The notes under the pieces: generated by a model | What the model saw: the letters and a program-made list of their open reading frames with translations, nothing else | Told to the model about the DNA's origin: nothing | Database searches by the model: none | Shown: piece after piece, positions 14,294 through 23,836 of the stretch | Position numbering within the stretch: position 1 is the stretch's first letter | Layout: each line of letters starts with the position of its first letter | Source: Gaetbulibacter_A sp043876815 | GTDB taxonomy: Bacteria > Bacteroidota > Bacteroidia > Flavobacteriales > Flavobacteriaceae | DNA: 64,000 nt | Direction of reading: 5' to 3' | Assembly (NCBI RefSeq): GCF_043876815.1 | Contig: NZ_JBAWKA010000002.1 | Location: 558,001-622,000, forward strand | Position numbers and translations under genes: made by a program

Positions 14294-16654
14294 ATGAAAC
14301 GTTTTGTTTTATTTTTTCTAGTTCTGGCAGCTATAGCCCAGAATGCCTATGCTCAAAATACATCTCCTCTAAAGTTGGAAACCATCATGAAGGGTGACGA
14401 TTTCGTGGGCTACTTACCCGAAGATATCAAATGGTCGGATGACAATAAGGAAGTCTATTTTAGTTGGAACCCCGATGCGGATACCCTTCGGTCCACTTAT
14501 AAGGTAAGCGTGGCCTCAAAAGCCATTGCAAAACTTTCCGGCGATGAATTAAAACGTCAAACAAAAGATGGTGATTTTACAAAAGATTACAGTAAAAAAG
14601 TATACGCATCCTATGGAGATATTTTTCTTTTGGACCAAAAAGACCATTCCGTAAAACACATCACAAATACATTAAAAAGTGAATCCAGTCCGGCCTTTTC
14701 GGGAGATGATGAAGCGGTGATATATACTTTGGATAATAATCTGTACGTTTGGTCTTTAAGGGATGGCAGTACGAAGCAATTAACCGATTTTAGAAAAGGA
14801 ACAAAAAAAGAATCTGTTTTAGATCCATATGAATCATGGTTGGAAAACGATCAACTGGAGAATTTTGATATCCTTAAAAAGCGCAAAGATGAACAGGATG
14901 CAAAAAAGTACCGAGAAGCATTAATCGATCCAAATCGACCCAAAACTATTTATCTTGAAGGCAAACGCCTTTCCTACCTTGAGGCCACGCCTGATCTCAA
15001 CTATGTGATCTATCGTCTGTACAAGGATGCCAATGATAAAAGAACTAATGTCCCTAATTATGTTACCCAATCAGGTTTTACCACTGAAATTTCCTCCAGA
15101 CAAAAAGTTGGCGGACCCCAAAATCACTATGAATCCTGGATATATAATATTCAAAAGGATACGATATACCAGATCAAAACTGAAGATCTCGAGGGTATTT
15201 ATAAAAAGCCGGAGTATCTAAAGGATTATGCTCAAGATCCTTCAAATTATAAGGAAACCTATGACGATCCTAAACCCGTGACTATAGAAAAACCAATCTT
15301 TTCTGAGGACGGCAAAGTGGTTTTAAATATCACATCTGATGACAACAAAGATCGTTGGATCACTACACTGGATCTTAGTAATGGTGAATTAAAGCAATTG
15401 GATCATCAGCACGACGAGGCTTGGATCGCTGGTCCGGGAATTTCATGGAATACAACGACCACATTAGGTTGGATCGATAATGAACATGTTTATTTTCAAT
15501 CGGAAAAAACCGGTTATTCCCATTTGTATAGTGCTCATGTAAAAACCGGAAAGATCAAAGCGCTTACAAAAGGAGACTTCGAAATTCTGAAAGTACAGTT
15601 ATCAAGGGATAAAAAAACCTTCTACATCACCAGTAATAAACCCAGTCCTTTCGAAAATCAATTCTATCATCTATCTGTAAACGGCGGAGAAATGATCAGG
15701 ATCACCAATGTTAAAGGCGGTTTTGAAGTTTCGATATCTCCTGATGAAAAAATGTTGGCACTCCGCTATTCTCAAACGAATAAGCCCTGGGAATTATACC
15801 TAATGCCTAACAAGCCGGGAGCCAAAATGGAACAAATAACGCATTCTACGTCAACACAATTTAAATCTTATCCATGGCGTGATAGCAAGATTATAAAATT
15901 TAAAGCTTCCGATGGGGTGATGGTACCTGCTACCTTGTATGAACCAGCACCTGATAAAAAAAATGGTGCCGCTATTATATTTGTTCATGGTGCAGGTTTT
16001 TTGCAAAATGTGCATCATTGGTGGTCCTCGTATTTTCGTGAATACATGTTTCACAATATGATGGCCGATAATGGCTATACCGTTTTAGCCATTGACTACC
16101 GGGCGAGTAAAGGCTATGGTCGTGATTGGCGAACAGCAATATATCGCCATATGGGTGGAAGAGATTTTGAAGATCAGGTGGATGGTGCCAAATATTTGGT
16201 TGGAGAACAGGGAATAGACAAAAATCGCATAGGGATTTACGGTGGTTCTTATGGCGGATTTATAACACTTATGAGTATGTTTAAGGCGCCGGATATTTTT
16301 AAAAGTGGTGCAGCCCTGCGTTCAGTGACCGATTGGGCCCATTATAATCATGGCTATACATCCAATATTTTGAATACTCCAGTCTCGGATAGTATGGCTT
16401 ACAGAAGAAGTTCACCTATTTATTTTGTAGAAGGTCTTAAAGGACAATTATTGATGCTGCATGGTGTTATTGACACTAATGTGCAGTTTCAGGACGTGGT
16501 ACGTTTATCGCAACGTTTGATAGAACTCGGTAAGAAAAATTGGGATCTGGCGGTATTTCCTTTGGAAGAGCATGGATTCAAGGAAGCCTCCAGCTGGACG
16601 GATGAATATCGCAGGATCTATGATTTATTTAATAATACCTTGTTGGAAAAATAG
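14294..16654 (+). CDS. Exported S9 family peptidase (prolyl oligopeptidase / DPP-like)
   Basis: A 786-residue protein with a signal peptide (MKRFVLFFLVLAAIAQNAYAQ). It has a beta-propeller half (about 30-540) with TolB/WD-like repeats, such as EVYFSWNPDAD and SPAFSGDDEAVIYTLD, then an alpha/beta-hydrolase domain (about 550-786). The catalytic triad is visible: Ser652 in YGGSYGG, Asp727 in GVIDTNV, and His760 in EEHGF. It probably acts in the periplasm or at the outer membrane on peptides with Pro or similar residues at P1. It has its own terminators on both sides and is monocistronic. Confidence 0.93.
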   Translation: MKRFVLFFLVLAAIAQNAYAQNTSPLKLETIMKGDDFVGYLPEDIKWSDDNKEVYFSWNPDADTLRSTYKVSVASKAIAKLSGDELKRQTKDGDFTKDYSKKVYASYGDIFLLDQKDHSVKHITNTLKSESSPAFSGDDEAVIYTLDNNLYVWSLRDGSTKQLTDFRKGTKKESVLDPYESWLENDQLENFDILKKRKDEQDAKKYREALIDPNRPKTIYLEGKRLSYLEATPDLNYVIYRLYKDANDKRTNVPNYVTQSGFTTEISSRQKVGGPQNHYESWIYNIQKDTIYQIKTEDLEGIYKKPEYLKDYAQDPSNYKETYDDPKPVTIEKPIFSEDGKVVLNITSDDNKDRWITTLDLSNGELKQLDHQHDEAWIAGPGISWNTTTTLGWIDNEHVYFQSEKTGYSHLYSAHVKTGKIKALTKGDFEILKVQLSRDKKTFYITSNKPSPFENQFYHLSVNGGEMIRITNVKGGFEVSISPDEKMLALRYSQTNKPWELYLMPNKPGAKMEQITHSTSTQFKSYPWRDSKIIKFKASDGVMVPATLYEPAPDKKNGAAIIFVHGAGFLQNVHHWWSSYFREYMFHNMMADNGYTVLAIDYRASKGYGRDWRTAIYRHMGGRDFEDQVDGAKYLVGEQGIDKNRIGIYGGSYGGFITLMSMFKAPDIFKSGAALRSVTDWAHYNHGYTSNILNTPVSDSMAYRRSSPIYFVEGLKGQLLMLHGVIDTNVQFQDVVRLSQRLIELGKKNWDLAVFPLEEHGFKEASSWTDEYRRIYDLFNNTLLEK

Positions 16655-16658
16655 AATT

Positions 16659-16686
16659 AAAAAAGACCTTGATCAAGGTCTTTTTT
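16659..16686. terminator. Bidirectional intrinsic terminator after S9 peptidase
   Basis: A perfect 28-base palindrome made of A6, GACCTTGATCAAGGTC and T6. It can serve the S9 peptidase gene and the convergent small ORF at 16712-16894. Confidence 0.88.
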
Positions 16687-16711
16687 GTTTCAAAATAAAT
16701 GTCATTTTGGA

Positions 16712-16894
16712 TTAGTCCTTATTCATCTTATCTTCTTTTAATTTCTTATAGTAAGTTATCATGAAAGTGAAAAAAAGTAGCAAAAAAATGATCGGCAATT
16801 GAAATTCGTTAATTATACCTTCAGTGGTGTCCAAATTACTCCATTCGACCCAAGAAAGGGCTAGTATACCTAAGATAGCACATAGTAGCATCAT
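16712..16894 (-). CDS. Small two-TM hypothetical protein
   Basis: I do not recognise it. The 60 residues make two hydrophobic segments (about 2-19 and 30-48) with WSNLDTTEG between them and a basic-acidic tail KKLKEDKMNKD. Codon use is like neighbouring genes, and a bidirectional terminator sits just beyond its stop. A second ATG one codon in is an equal choice for the start. It may be real, but with no homology recalled the confidence is moderate. Confidence 0.5.
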   Translation of the reverse strand: MMLLCAILGILALSWVEWSNLDTTEGIINEFQLPIIFLLLFFTFMITYYKKLKEDKMNKD

Positions 16895-17194
16895 GTAAAA
16901 TAAAGTTTTTTTATATGGTTTCCAAATAATTCATAAAGTTGTTATCACTTTTTTAAATACTCTGAACAAGGTATTCAAATAGGGATAAATTAAGGCTAAA
17001 TCACACGTTTGCCTTTCATTAAAAAAAATCCTTCATTATTTAGATATTTATTAATATTGGACCACTTATGAAAATTAGAACTAATTCTTCACATTGAAAA
17101 GTAAAATCATATTTTTGTAAGAATTATATTTATTATAATGAAAAATTATCCGATAAATGGTAAAAAATGGTTCTAAGATACTGAAAATGAACTT
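16895..17194. other. 300-base AT-rich intergenic gap
   Basis: No supported gene. It holds a plus-strand TATTTTTG (17110-17117, an exact -7 match) followed by a 12-codon ORF starting ATG at 17138 (MKNYPINGKKWF), and a 6-bp AT-only inverted repeat at 17123-17139. None of this is convincing by itself. Both flanking genes are on the minus strand. Confidence 0.5.
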
Positions 17195-18283
17195 CTATTT
17201 TTTAAACCAACCACTGATCCTTTGAAATAAGCTATACACAAAATGGTTGGTCTTGGCATAATGAAACGAAATAATGCAGACCACGATCATAAAAAGAATC
17301 GCTCCAATCGCAGCTTCGTAAGGGTCTAAGGCTTGATTGAAAAATCGTTTCAATCCGTAGCCTGTATAACTTCCATAAAGTAAAATAAAATGAATGACGT
17401 AAATAGATAGGGTTTTCTCACCAATACGGGCTATGATAGATTGCTTTAAGAACCGTTCAAAGGTGTAGAACAGCGCAAATAAAATAAGCACATTCCCCAA
17501 ACGCAAAAACAAATAATTAAAATCTCCGCTGCGCTGAAACAGTTCAACTCCGGTAACCTCATGCAACCAAAATAGCAATGGTGTAGACCAGAACATAAAC
17601 ATCAGGCCTACTATATAAAAACAAACGATAGAAAAAACCTTAAAACGGTTTCGATGAGCATGCCGGAAAAAAACCGTCGATAAAAAAGCGCCAAAGGCCG
17701 AATACCCAAACCACGGTAAAATGGTGAAAACAGAACCATTAGATTTAGTCATGTAATTAGCAAAAACCGCTGGCACGTGATCCAGCGCTAAATTACGATA
17801 AAGGGGTTCTGTAACAAATATGATACAGCCAATAGCAAATAAAACTATGGAATAAATGTAAGTGTGTTTTCTAAAAAGCAAGTGTAATCCTACCATCAAT
17901 ATTAGCGCTAATCCAATACACTGTAAGACATCGATCACGAGGACATAGGCGCTAAAATAGCCGGTTAGCCAACTTAAAATATTAATACGTAAACTATAAC
18001 CAATTCCTAATAAAAGCAGACCTCTAAAAATACCTTTTTTAATACGGGACTGATCGTTTCCCTTGGCATAGGCACGTAAGAGTAAGTAGGTAAAAACCAA
18101 TCCGGATATGGTAAAGAAAACGGGAGCAGTGATACCTCTGAAATATTTCCAAACGTAGTAAATAGCATTGCTTTCATCTCGAAAAGCAGGGCTTAGAAGT
18201 GTATCGATAAAATGCCCCTGGAGCATCATTAAAATAGCAAATGCTCTTACCGCATCAATAAAATATAGGCGTTTAACTTGCAA
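17195..18283 (-). CDS. DUF1624 / heparan-alpha-glucosaminide N-acetyltransferase-like membrane protein
   Basis: A 362-residue polytopic membrane protein with about nine to ten hydrophobic segments. The N-terminal RLYFIDAVRAFAILMMLQGHFID, with the conserved D-A-x-R and the membrane His, marks the DUF1624/HGSNAT group. FRGITAPVFFTISGLVFTYL and FTILPWFGYSAFGAFLS are further group motifs. Such proteins are thought to move acyl groups across the membrane to sugars; the substrate here is unknown. It diverges from the alanine symporter gene, with 100 bases between them. Confidence 0.85.
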   Translation of the reverse strand: MQVKRLYFIDAVRAFAILMMLQGHFIDTLLSPAFRDESNAIYYVWKYFRGITAPVFFTISGLVFTYLLLRAYAKGNDQSRIKKGIFRGLLLLGIGYSLRINILSWLTGYFSAYVLVIDVLQCIGLALILMVGLHLLFRKHTYIYSIVLFAIGCIIFVTEPLYRNLALDHVPAVFANYMTKSNGSVFTILPWFGYSAFGAFLSTVFFRHAHRNRFKVFSIVCFYIVGLMFMFWSTPLLFWLHEVTGVELFQRSGDFNYLFLRLGNVLILFALFYTFERFLKQSIIARIGEKTLSIYVIHFILLYGSYTGYGLKRFFNQALDPYEAAIGAILFMIVVCIISFHYAKTNHFVYSLFQRISGWFKK

Positions 18284-18383
18284 GGGTTAATCAGTTTCTG
18301 GGTTTAAATATACTTTTAAATAATGAAAACTATAAATTCTAAAGTTATATATTTAGAAGCTCAACGAATCAAGTTAGTTCCTT

Positions 18384-19748
18384 ATGAACGATACCATCAA
18401 GGCTTTTGCAGATTTTGCCTGGGGCTTACCCTTACTTATTTTACTTATTGGCGGCGGGTTATACCTGTTGGTACTATCCCGTTTTCTACCCTTTCGTTTT
18501 TTAGGTCATGCCATTCAGGTCTTACGCGGACGCTATGACGACCCTAATGATCCGGGTCAGATAAATCATTTTCAGGCGCTTTCAACAGCATTGTCTTCCA
18601 CCATAGGTATGGGAAATATTGCAGGTGTTGCGGTTGCTATTACTATGGGTGGCCCCGGAGCTGTATTTTGGATGTGGGTGAGTGCAGTTATCGGTATGTC
18701 AACCAAATTTTTTACAGCCACATTAGCGATTTTATATCGCGGGAAAGATAGTGCTGGTGTTTTACAGGGAGGTCCCATGTATTTTATTGTTGAAGGATTA
18801 GGGAAATCATGGAAACCTGCTGCGATTTTTTTCAGTATTTGCGGTATGATTGGCGCATTTCCTGTATTTAATGTCAATCAACTAACACAAGCTATTAATG
18901 ATATTGTCCTTATTCCAAGTGGGATTACCGTGAATTTTCAATCGAATTTGATCATCGGACTTGTTTTAGTGAGTATTACTGCCGTAGTTATATTAGGAGG
19001 TTTGAATCGGATCAGTAAAACAGCATCCAAATTAGTACCTGCCATGGTGCTGTTATATTTTGTACTTATAGCTATCATATTGATTTCGAATATTGAAGTG
19101 GTTCCAAAGTATTTTAAATTGATTATAACGGAAGCTTTTTCAGCGAATCTCTACAAAGGGGATACGTTCCTAGGCGGTCTTACCGGTGGCCTTATTTTAT
19201 TGGGTATTCGTCGTGGTGCCTTTTCTAATGAAGCGGGTATAGGTACGGCACCCTTGGCTCATGGTGCTGCTAAAACGGATGAACCTGTTCGCGAAGGCTT
19301 AGTAGCTATGTTGGGCCCTGCTATTGATACTTTGGTGATTTGTACACTAACGGCTTTGGCCATCCTAGTCACAGGGGTTTGGCAAAGTAGTGAGGCTAAT
19401 GGTGTAAGTTTAACTGCTTCGGCATTTTCCAGTACCATGCCGGTCTACGGAAAATATTTGCTTCTTATATGCATTGTTATATTTAGCCTAACTTCTTTAT
19501 TGTCGTATTCCTATTACGGTACTAAGTGTATGTCCTTTTTGTTCGGAGATAAATACAAACATTATTACAATTATTTTTATCTTGTCAGCATCATCCTAGG
19601 AGCCACCACCTCTTTGAGTATGATGATCAACCTGACTGATGGTTTTTTCGCTTTAATGGCATTTCCTACTATGACAGCCACTATTTTAATGGCGCCACGG
19701 GTAATTAAGGAAATTAAAGGCTATCAAAAAAGACTTAAAAAACATTGA
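18384..19748 (+). CDS. Sodium:alanine (AGCS) family symporter
   Basis: A 454-residue transporter with about eleven membrane segments. Family signatures are HFQALSTALSSTIGMGNIAGVA near residues 51-72, GGPGAVFWMWVSA, GGPMYFIVEGLG and the RRGAFSNEAGIGTAPLAHGA block. It imports alanine, glycine or similar amino acids with sodium. It precedes the acetate transporter genes by 131 bases with no clear terminator between, but probably has a separate transcript because a -7 element (19829) precedes the next gene. Confidence 0.95.
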   Translation: MNDTIKAFADFAWGLPLLILLIGGGLYLLVLSRFLPFRFLGHAIQVLRGRYDDPNDPGQINHFQALSTALSSTIGMGNIAGVAVAITMGGPGAVFWMWVSAVIGMSTKFFTATLAILYRGKDSAGVLQGGPMYFIVEGLGKSWKPAAIFFSICGMIGAFPVFNVNQLTQAINDIVLIPSGITVNFQSNLIIGLVLVSITAVVILGGLNRISKTASKLVPAMVLLYFVLIAIILISNIEVVPKYFKLIITEAFSANLYKGDTFLGGLTGGLILLGIRRGAFSNEAGIGTAPLAHGAAKTDEPVREGLVAMLGPAIDTLVICTLTALAILVTGVWQSSEANGVSLTASAFSSTMPVYGKYLLLICIVIFSLTSLLSYSYYGTKCMSFLFGDKYKHYYNYFYLVSIILGATTSLSMMINLTDGFFALMAFPTMTATILMAPRVIKEIKGYQKRLKKH

Positions 19749-19828
19749 ATAAGTGCTAATTAATTATTTTGAAAATAAATTATGAGCCAACTCAAAAAGT
19801 AATTATATTCGCGTGTACGCCCACGAAA

Positions 19829-19836
19829 TAATTTTG
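19829..19836 (+). promoter_or_regulatory. Candidate -7 element for the acetate symporter operon
   Basis: TAATTTTG, an exact match to TAnnTTTG, 43 bases before the DUF4212 ATG. It is preceded by an unusually GC-rich stretch (GCGTGTACGC at 19811-19820, an imperfect palindrome) that could be an operator. There is no good -33 TTG. Confidence 0.45.
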
Positions 19837-19879
19837 GCGATATTATTAGAACCTAGTACCAACTAAAATAAAATAAAAT

Positions 19880-20134
19880 ATGACTAAAAAAGACCCCATT
19901 GCGTATTGGAAAGCCAATATCCGATACGTTCTCATCCTTCTTGCTATTTGGTTTGTAGTATCCTATGGTGCCGGAATAATATTTAAAGAGGAGCTAGATA
20001 CCATCAAAATGGGTGGTTTTAAACTTGGATTTTGGTTTGCTCAACAAGGCTCCTTATACGTATTTGTAATTTTGATTTTTGTTTACGTTCGTTTGATGAA
20101 CAAACTTGATAAAACCTACGGTTATGATGAGTAA
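19880..20134 (+). CDS. DUF4212 protein, putative small subunit of sodium/solute symporter
   Basis: An 84-residue protein with two hydrophobic segments (about 14-30 and 50-69). DUF4212 signatures are YWKANIRYVLILLAIWF, a GAGIIF turn and GFKLGFWFAQQGSLYVFVIL, ending in VRLMNKLDKTYGYDE. It is encoded directly before a sodium:solute symporter in many bacteria and is taken to be its small subunit. Its stop overlaps the symporter start region, so expression is coupled. Confidence 0.93.
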   Translation: MTKKDPIAYWKANIRYVLILLAIWFVVSYGAGIIFKEELDTIKMGGFKLGFWFAQQGSLYVFVILIFVYVRLMNKLDKTYGYDE

Positions 20135-21854
20135 TATGATCTTTTTAGAAGCCTGGGATGTTCAAAAGTGGACCTACGTTTTAGTTGGAATTACCTTCGC
20201 CCTGTACATTGGCATTGCTATCTGGTCCAGAGCGGGCTCTACAAAAGAGTTTTATGTTGCTGGTGGTGGTGTTTCACCTATTGCTAATGGTATGGCCACG
20301 GCTGCCGACTGGATGAGTGCCGCGTCATTTATTTCCATGGCTGGTATCATTTCCTTCGCCGGATATGACGGGGCCGTTTACTTAATGGGATGGACCGGAG
20401 GCTATGTTTTATTGGCCTTATTACTAGCGCCGTATTTACGAAAATTTGGAAAATTTACAGTACCCGATTTTATTGGGGATCGGTATTACTCGAAAACAGC
20501 TCGTTTGGTAGCCGTTTTTTGTGCTTTGTTGGTGTCGTTTACATATGTTGCCGGTCAAATGCGAGGTGTAGGTATCGTTTTTTCTCGTTTTTTAGAGGTA
20601 GATATCAATACAGGAGTTATTATCGGGATGATCATCGTTCTGTTTTACGCCGTGCTTGGTGGTATGAAAGGAATCACCTATACACAGGTGGCCCAATATT
20701 GCGTACTTATTTTCGCGTTTATGGTACCAGCAATCTTCATTTCTATTCAAATGACAGGAAACCCTATTCCGCAATTTGGTTTTGGAGGTACATTAGCTGA
20801 TGGCTCTGGAACTTACCTTTTGGACAAATTGGATGGCTTAAGTACGGAATTAGGTTTCAATGCTTATACAAATGGAAGTAAAGCAACCATTGATGTATTT
20901 GCCATAACGTTAGCACTGATGGTTGGAACCGCTGGGCTGCCCCATGTTATTGTGCGCTTTTTTACTGTAAAAAGAGTGAAAGATGCACGAAAATCAGCAG
21001 GGTTGGCCTTATTTCTTATAGTGATTCTATACTCCACAGCACCTGCCGTTTCTGTATTTGCGCGAACTAATTTGATCGAAACAGTTTCTAATAAAGCCTA
21101 CGCAGATGTTCCTGTTTGGTTTAAAAAATGGGAAACAACGGGGCTTATTACTTTCAATGATAAAAATAAGGATGGCCTGATAAGCTATGTGGCTGACCCT
21201 GATAAAAATGAATTAATTGTTGATAGGGATATTATGGTTTTAGCTAATCCTGAAATCGCAAGATTACCAAACTGGGTTATCGCTTTAGTTGCAGCCGGAG
21301 GGCTTGCCGCAGCTTTATCTACTGCTGCCGGATTGCTTTTAGTGATCTCCGCTTCAGTATCACACGATCTGGTTAAGAAGATTATAAAACCGGGTATTTC
21401 TGAGAAGGGTGAATTAATTGCCGCCCGTTTATCGGCCGTTGGTGCTGTTTGTGTAGCCGGTTACTTTGGAATTAATCCACCGGGATTTGTTGCAGCCGTG
21501 GTCGCACTGGCCTTCGGTTTGGCTGCTGCATCATTCTTTCCCGCGATTATATTAGGGATTTTCTATAAAAAAATGAATAAAGAAGGTGCTGTGGCAGGAA
21601 TGGTTGTTGGTATTACGGCCATGCTACTTTACATGATCAAATACAAATTAGGTTGGTTCGATGACACCCTTCCGGATCAGAGTGAATGGTGGTTTGGTAT
21701 TTCGCCTGAAGGTTTTGGGAGTGTTGCCATGCTATTGAATTTTGTGGTATCGATTACGGTGATGCGATTTACGGCTGATCCACCGGAAGACGTTCAGGAA
21801 CTGGTCGAAAACATCCGGATTCCGAGTGGTGCTAAAGAAGCCACGGGGCATTAA
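20127..21854 (+). CDS. Sodium:solute symporter, VC_2705 subfamily (acetate/monocarboxylate type)
   Basis: A 575-residue transporter with about 13 membrane segments. SSS-family motifs are visible: STKEFYVAGGGVSPIANGMA, ATAADWMSAASFISMAGI, AGLPHVIVRFFTVKRVKDAR and GGLAAALSTAAGLLLVISASVSHDL. A hydrophilic loop near residue 345 contains DKNKDGLIS, similar to an EF-hand loop. The partner DUF4212 and downstream acs indicate uptake of acetate or a similar carboxylate. I chose ATG at 20127, overlapping the DUF4212 gene by 8 bases; ATG at 20124 and 20136 are alternatives. Confidence 0.93.
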   Translation: MSNMIFLEAWDVQKWTYVLVGITFALYIGIAIWSRAGSTKEFYVAGGGVSPIANGMATAADWMSAASFISMAGIISFAGYDGAVYLMGWTGGYVLLALLLAPYLRKFGKFTVPDFIGDRYYSKTARLVAVFCALLVSFTYVAGQMRGVGIVFSRFLEVDINTGVIIGMIIVLFYAVLGGMKGITYTQVAQYCVLIFAFMVPAIFISIQMTGNPIPQFGFGGTLADGSGTYLLDKLDGLSTELGFNAYTNGSKATIDVFAITLALMVGTAGLPHVIVRFFTVKRVKDARKSAGLALFLIVILYSTAPAVSVFARTNLIETVSNKAYADVPVWFKKWETTGLITFNDKNKDGLISYVADPDKNELIVDRDIMVLANPEIARLPNWVIALVAAGGLAAALSTAAGLLLVISASVSHDLVKKIIKPGISEKGELIAARLSAVGAVCVAGYFGINPPGFVAAVVALAFGLAAASFFPAIILGIFYKKMNKEGAVAGMVVGITAMLLYMIKYKLGWFDDTLPDQSEWWFGISPEGFGSVAMLLNFVVSITVMRFTADPPEDVQELVENIRIPSGAKEATGH

Positions 21855-21923
21855 TTCATTAAAAGAAAGATTTTTAAAAACGCCTGCTATGGCTTATTTT
21901 TAGGGTATTAAACTTTATATTTC

Positions 21924-23831
21924 ATGAGTAATTATCATATAAAACATTTAGAAGAATATTATCAGGTATATCGAAAATCGGTTCGGGATCCGGAAAGTTT
22001 TTGGGAAGAAGTTGCTGAGGAGCATTTCATGTGGCACAAAAAGTGGGATCGGGTTGTAGAGTGGGATTTCGGTAAACCCGAGGTGAAGTGGTTTGAAGGC
22101 GCGAAATTGAACATTACTGAAAATTGTATAGACAGACATTTACGAACCCGTGGCGATAAAACGGCTATTTTGTTTGAGCCCAATGATCCTAAGGAGGAGG
22201 CACAACACATTAGCTATGCACAATTATCGGAGCGTGTAAATAAATTTGCAAATGTTTTAAAAGCTCAGGGTATAAAGAAAGGGGATCGGGTGTGTATCTA
22301 TTTACCCATGATCCCTGAATTGGCTGTTTCTGTTTTGGCTTGCGCCAGAATAGGAGCTATTCATTCTGTGGTATTTGCAGGATTTTCCTCTACAGCTTTG
22401 GCAACCCGAATAAATGATTCTGATTGTAAAATGGTGATCACCAGTGATGGATCATATCGTGGTGCCAAGACCATTGATCTTAAAGGTATTGTAGATGAAG
22501 CTCTGGAGCATTGTGATGGTGTAAATAAGGTTTTAGTGGCCAAGCGGATTCATTCAGATATTAAAATGAAAACGGGTCGTGATCAATGGTTGCAACCGCT
22601 TTTAGATGCGGCATCGTCCGAATGTCCACCGGAAATAATGGATGCTGAAGATCCATTATTTATTCTTTATACGTCCGGTTCTACCGGAAAACCAAAAGGG
22701 ATGGTGCATACCACGGCAGGATATATGGTGTATACGGCTTATACCTTTAAAAATGTATTTCAATACCGTGAAGATGACGTATATTGGTGCACGGCCGATA
22801 TTGGTTGGATCACCGGACATAGCTATATTGTTTACGGACCTTTGGCGAATGGTGCCACTACCGTAATGTTTGAGGGTGTGCCGAGCTATCCGGATTTTGG
22901 AAGGTTCTGGGAAATCGTTGAAAAGCATAAAATCAATCAATTTTATACAGCGCCTACTGCGATCCGTGCATTGGCAAAGCAAGGCACCGATTTTATAGAT
23001 AATCACGATCTAAGTTCTTTAAAAGTTTTAGGTTCGGTTGGCGAACCCATTAATGAAGAAGCCTGGCATTGGTATAATGATAATATTGGTAAAAAAATGA
23101 GTCCGATTGTAGATACCTGGTGGCAAACTGAAACCGGAGGGATCATGATTACACCAATTCCTTACGTAACACCAACGAAGCCAACTTACGCGACCTTACC
23201 CTTTCCCGGTATCCAACCGGCATTAATGGATGAGGCAGGTAAAGAAATTAAAGGAAATCAGGCCGATGGTCGTTTATGTATAAAATTTCCATGGCCGAGT
23301 ATGGCACGTACGATATGGGGAAATCACCAACGTTATAAGGATACTTATTTTTCAGCTTTTGATAACATGTATTTTACGGGTGATGGTGCCCTGCGTGATG
23401 AGGTAGGGTATTATCGTATTACCGGTCGTGTGGACGACGTGATAATTGTATCCGGCCATAATTTGGGAACGGCACCCATTGAGGATGCTGTAAACGAACA
23501 TCCAGCCGTTGCTGAAAGTGCTATTGTAGGTTTTCCGCATGATGTTAAGGGCAATGCCTTATATGGTTATGTGATCTTAAAGAATGTAGGAGAGACACGT
23601 AATCAGGATAATTTGAGAATAGAAATTAATCAAATGATCACTGAGCAAATAGGCCCAATTGCTAAGTTGGATAAAATTCAGTTTACACAAGGTTTACCTA
23701 AAACACGTTCCGGTAAAATTATGCGTCGTATCCTGAGAAAAATTGCGAGTAAGGACACTAGTAATTTGGGGGATACCAGCACCTTATTAAACCCTGAAGT
23801 GGTACAGGATATTATTGATAATGCCTTATGA
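21924..23831 (+). CDS. acs: Acetyl-CoA synthetase (acetate-CoA ligase)
   Basis: A 635-residue AMP-forming ligase that makes acetyl-CoA from acetate, ATP and CoA. It has the N-terminal ACAS domain (about 1-60) and the adenylation domain with the P-loop LYTSGSTGKPKG near residue 250. YWCTADIGWITGHSYIVYGP and VDTWWQTETGG follow. The C-terminal domain has the catalytic Lys near residue 598 in TRSGKIMRRILRKIA, the lysine acetylated for regulation in other species. It lies 69 bases after the symporter, probably in one operon. It ends 5 bases from the convergent exonuclease gene. Confidence 0.97.
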   Translation: MSNYHIKHLEEYYQVYRKSVRDPESFWEEVAEEHFMWHKKWDRVVEWDFGKPEVKWFEGAKLNITENCIDRHLRTRGDKTAILFEPNDPKEEAQHISYAQLSERVNKFANVLKAQGIKKGDRVCIYLPMIPELAVSVLACARIGAIHSVVFAGFSSTALATRINDSDCKMVITSDGSYRGAKTIDLKGIVDEALEHCDGVNKVLVAKRIHSDIKMKTGRDQWLQPLLDAASSECPPEIMDAEDPLFILYTSGSTGKPKGMVHTTAGYMVYTAYTFKNVFQYREDDVYWCTADIGWITGHSYIVYGPLANGATTVMFEGVPSYPDFGRFWEIVEKHKINQFYTAPTAIRALAKQGTDFIDNHDLSSLKVLGSVGEPINEEAWHWYNDNIGKKMSPIVDTWWQTETGGIMITPIPYVTPTKPTYATLPFPGIQPALMDEAGKEIKGNQADGRLCIKFPWPSMARTIWGNHQRYKDTYFSAFDNMYFTGDGALRDEVGYYRITGRVDDVIIVSGHNLGTAPIEDAVNEHPAVAESAIVGFPHDVKGNALYGYVILKNVGETRNQDNLRIEINQMITEQIGPIAKLDKIQFTQGLPKTRSGKIMRRILRKIASKDTSNLGDTSTLLNPEVVQDIIDNAL

Positions 23832-23836
23832 TAATC

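Noticed and set aside
18323..18538. 71-codon plus-strand ORF overlapping the alanine symporter start
   Set aside because: Out of frame with the symporter, which begins at 18384, and no recognisable sequence.
22656..23006. Minus-strand ORF inside acs
   Set aside because: Shadow frame; acs is unmistakable on the other strand.
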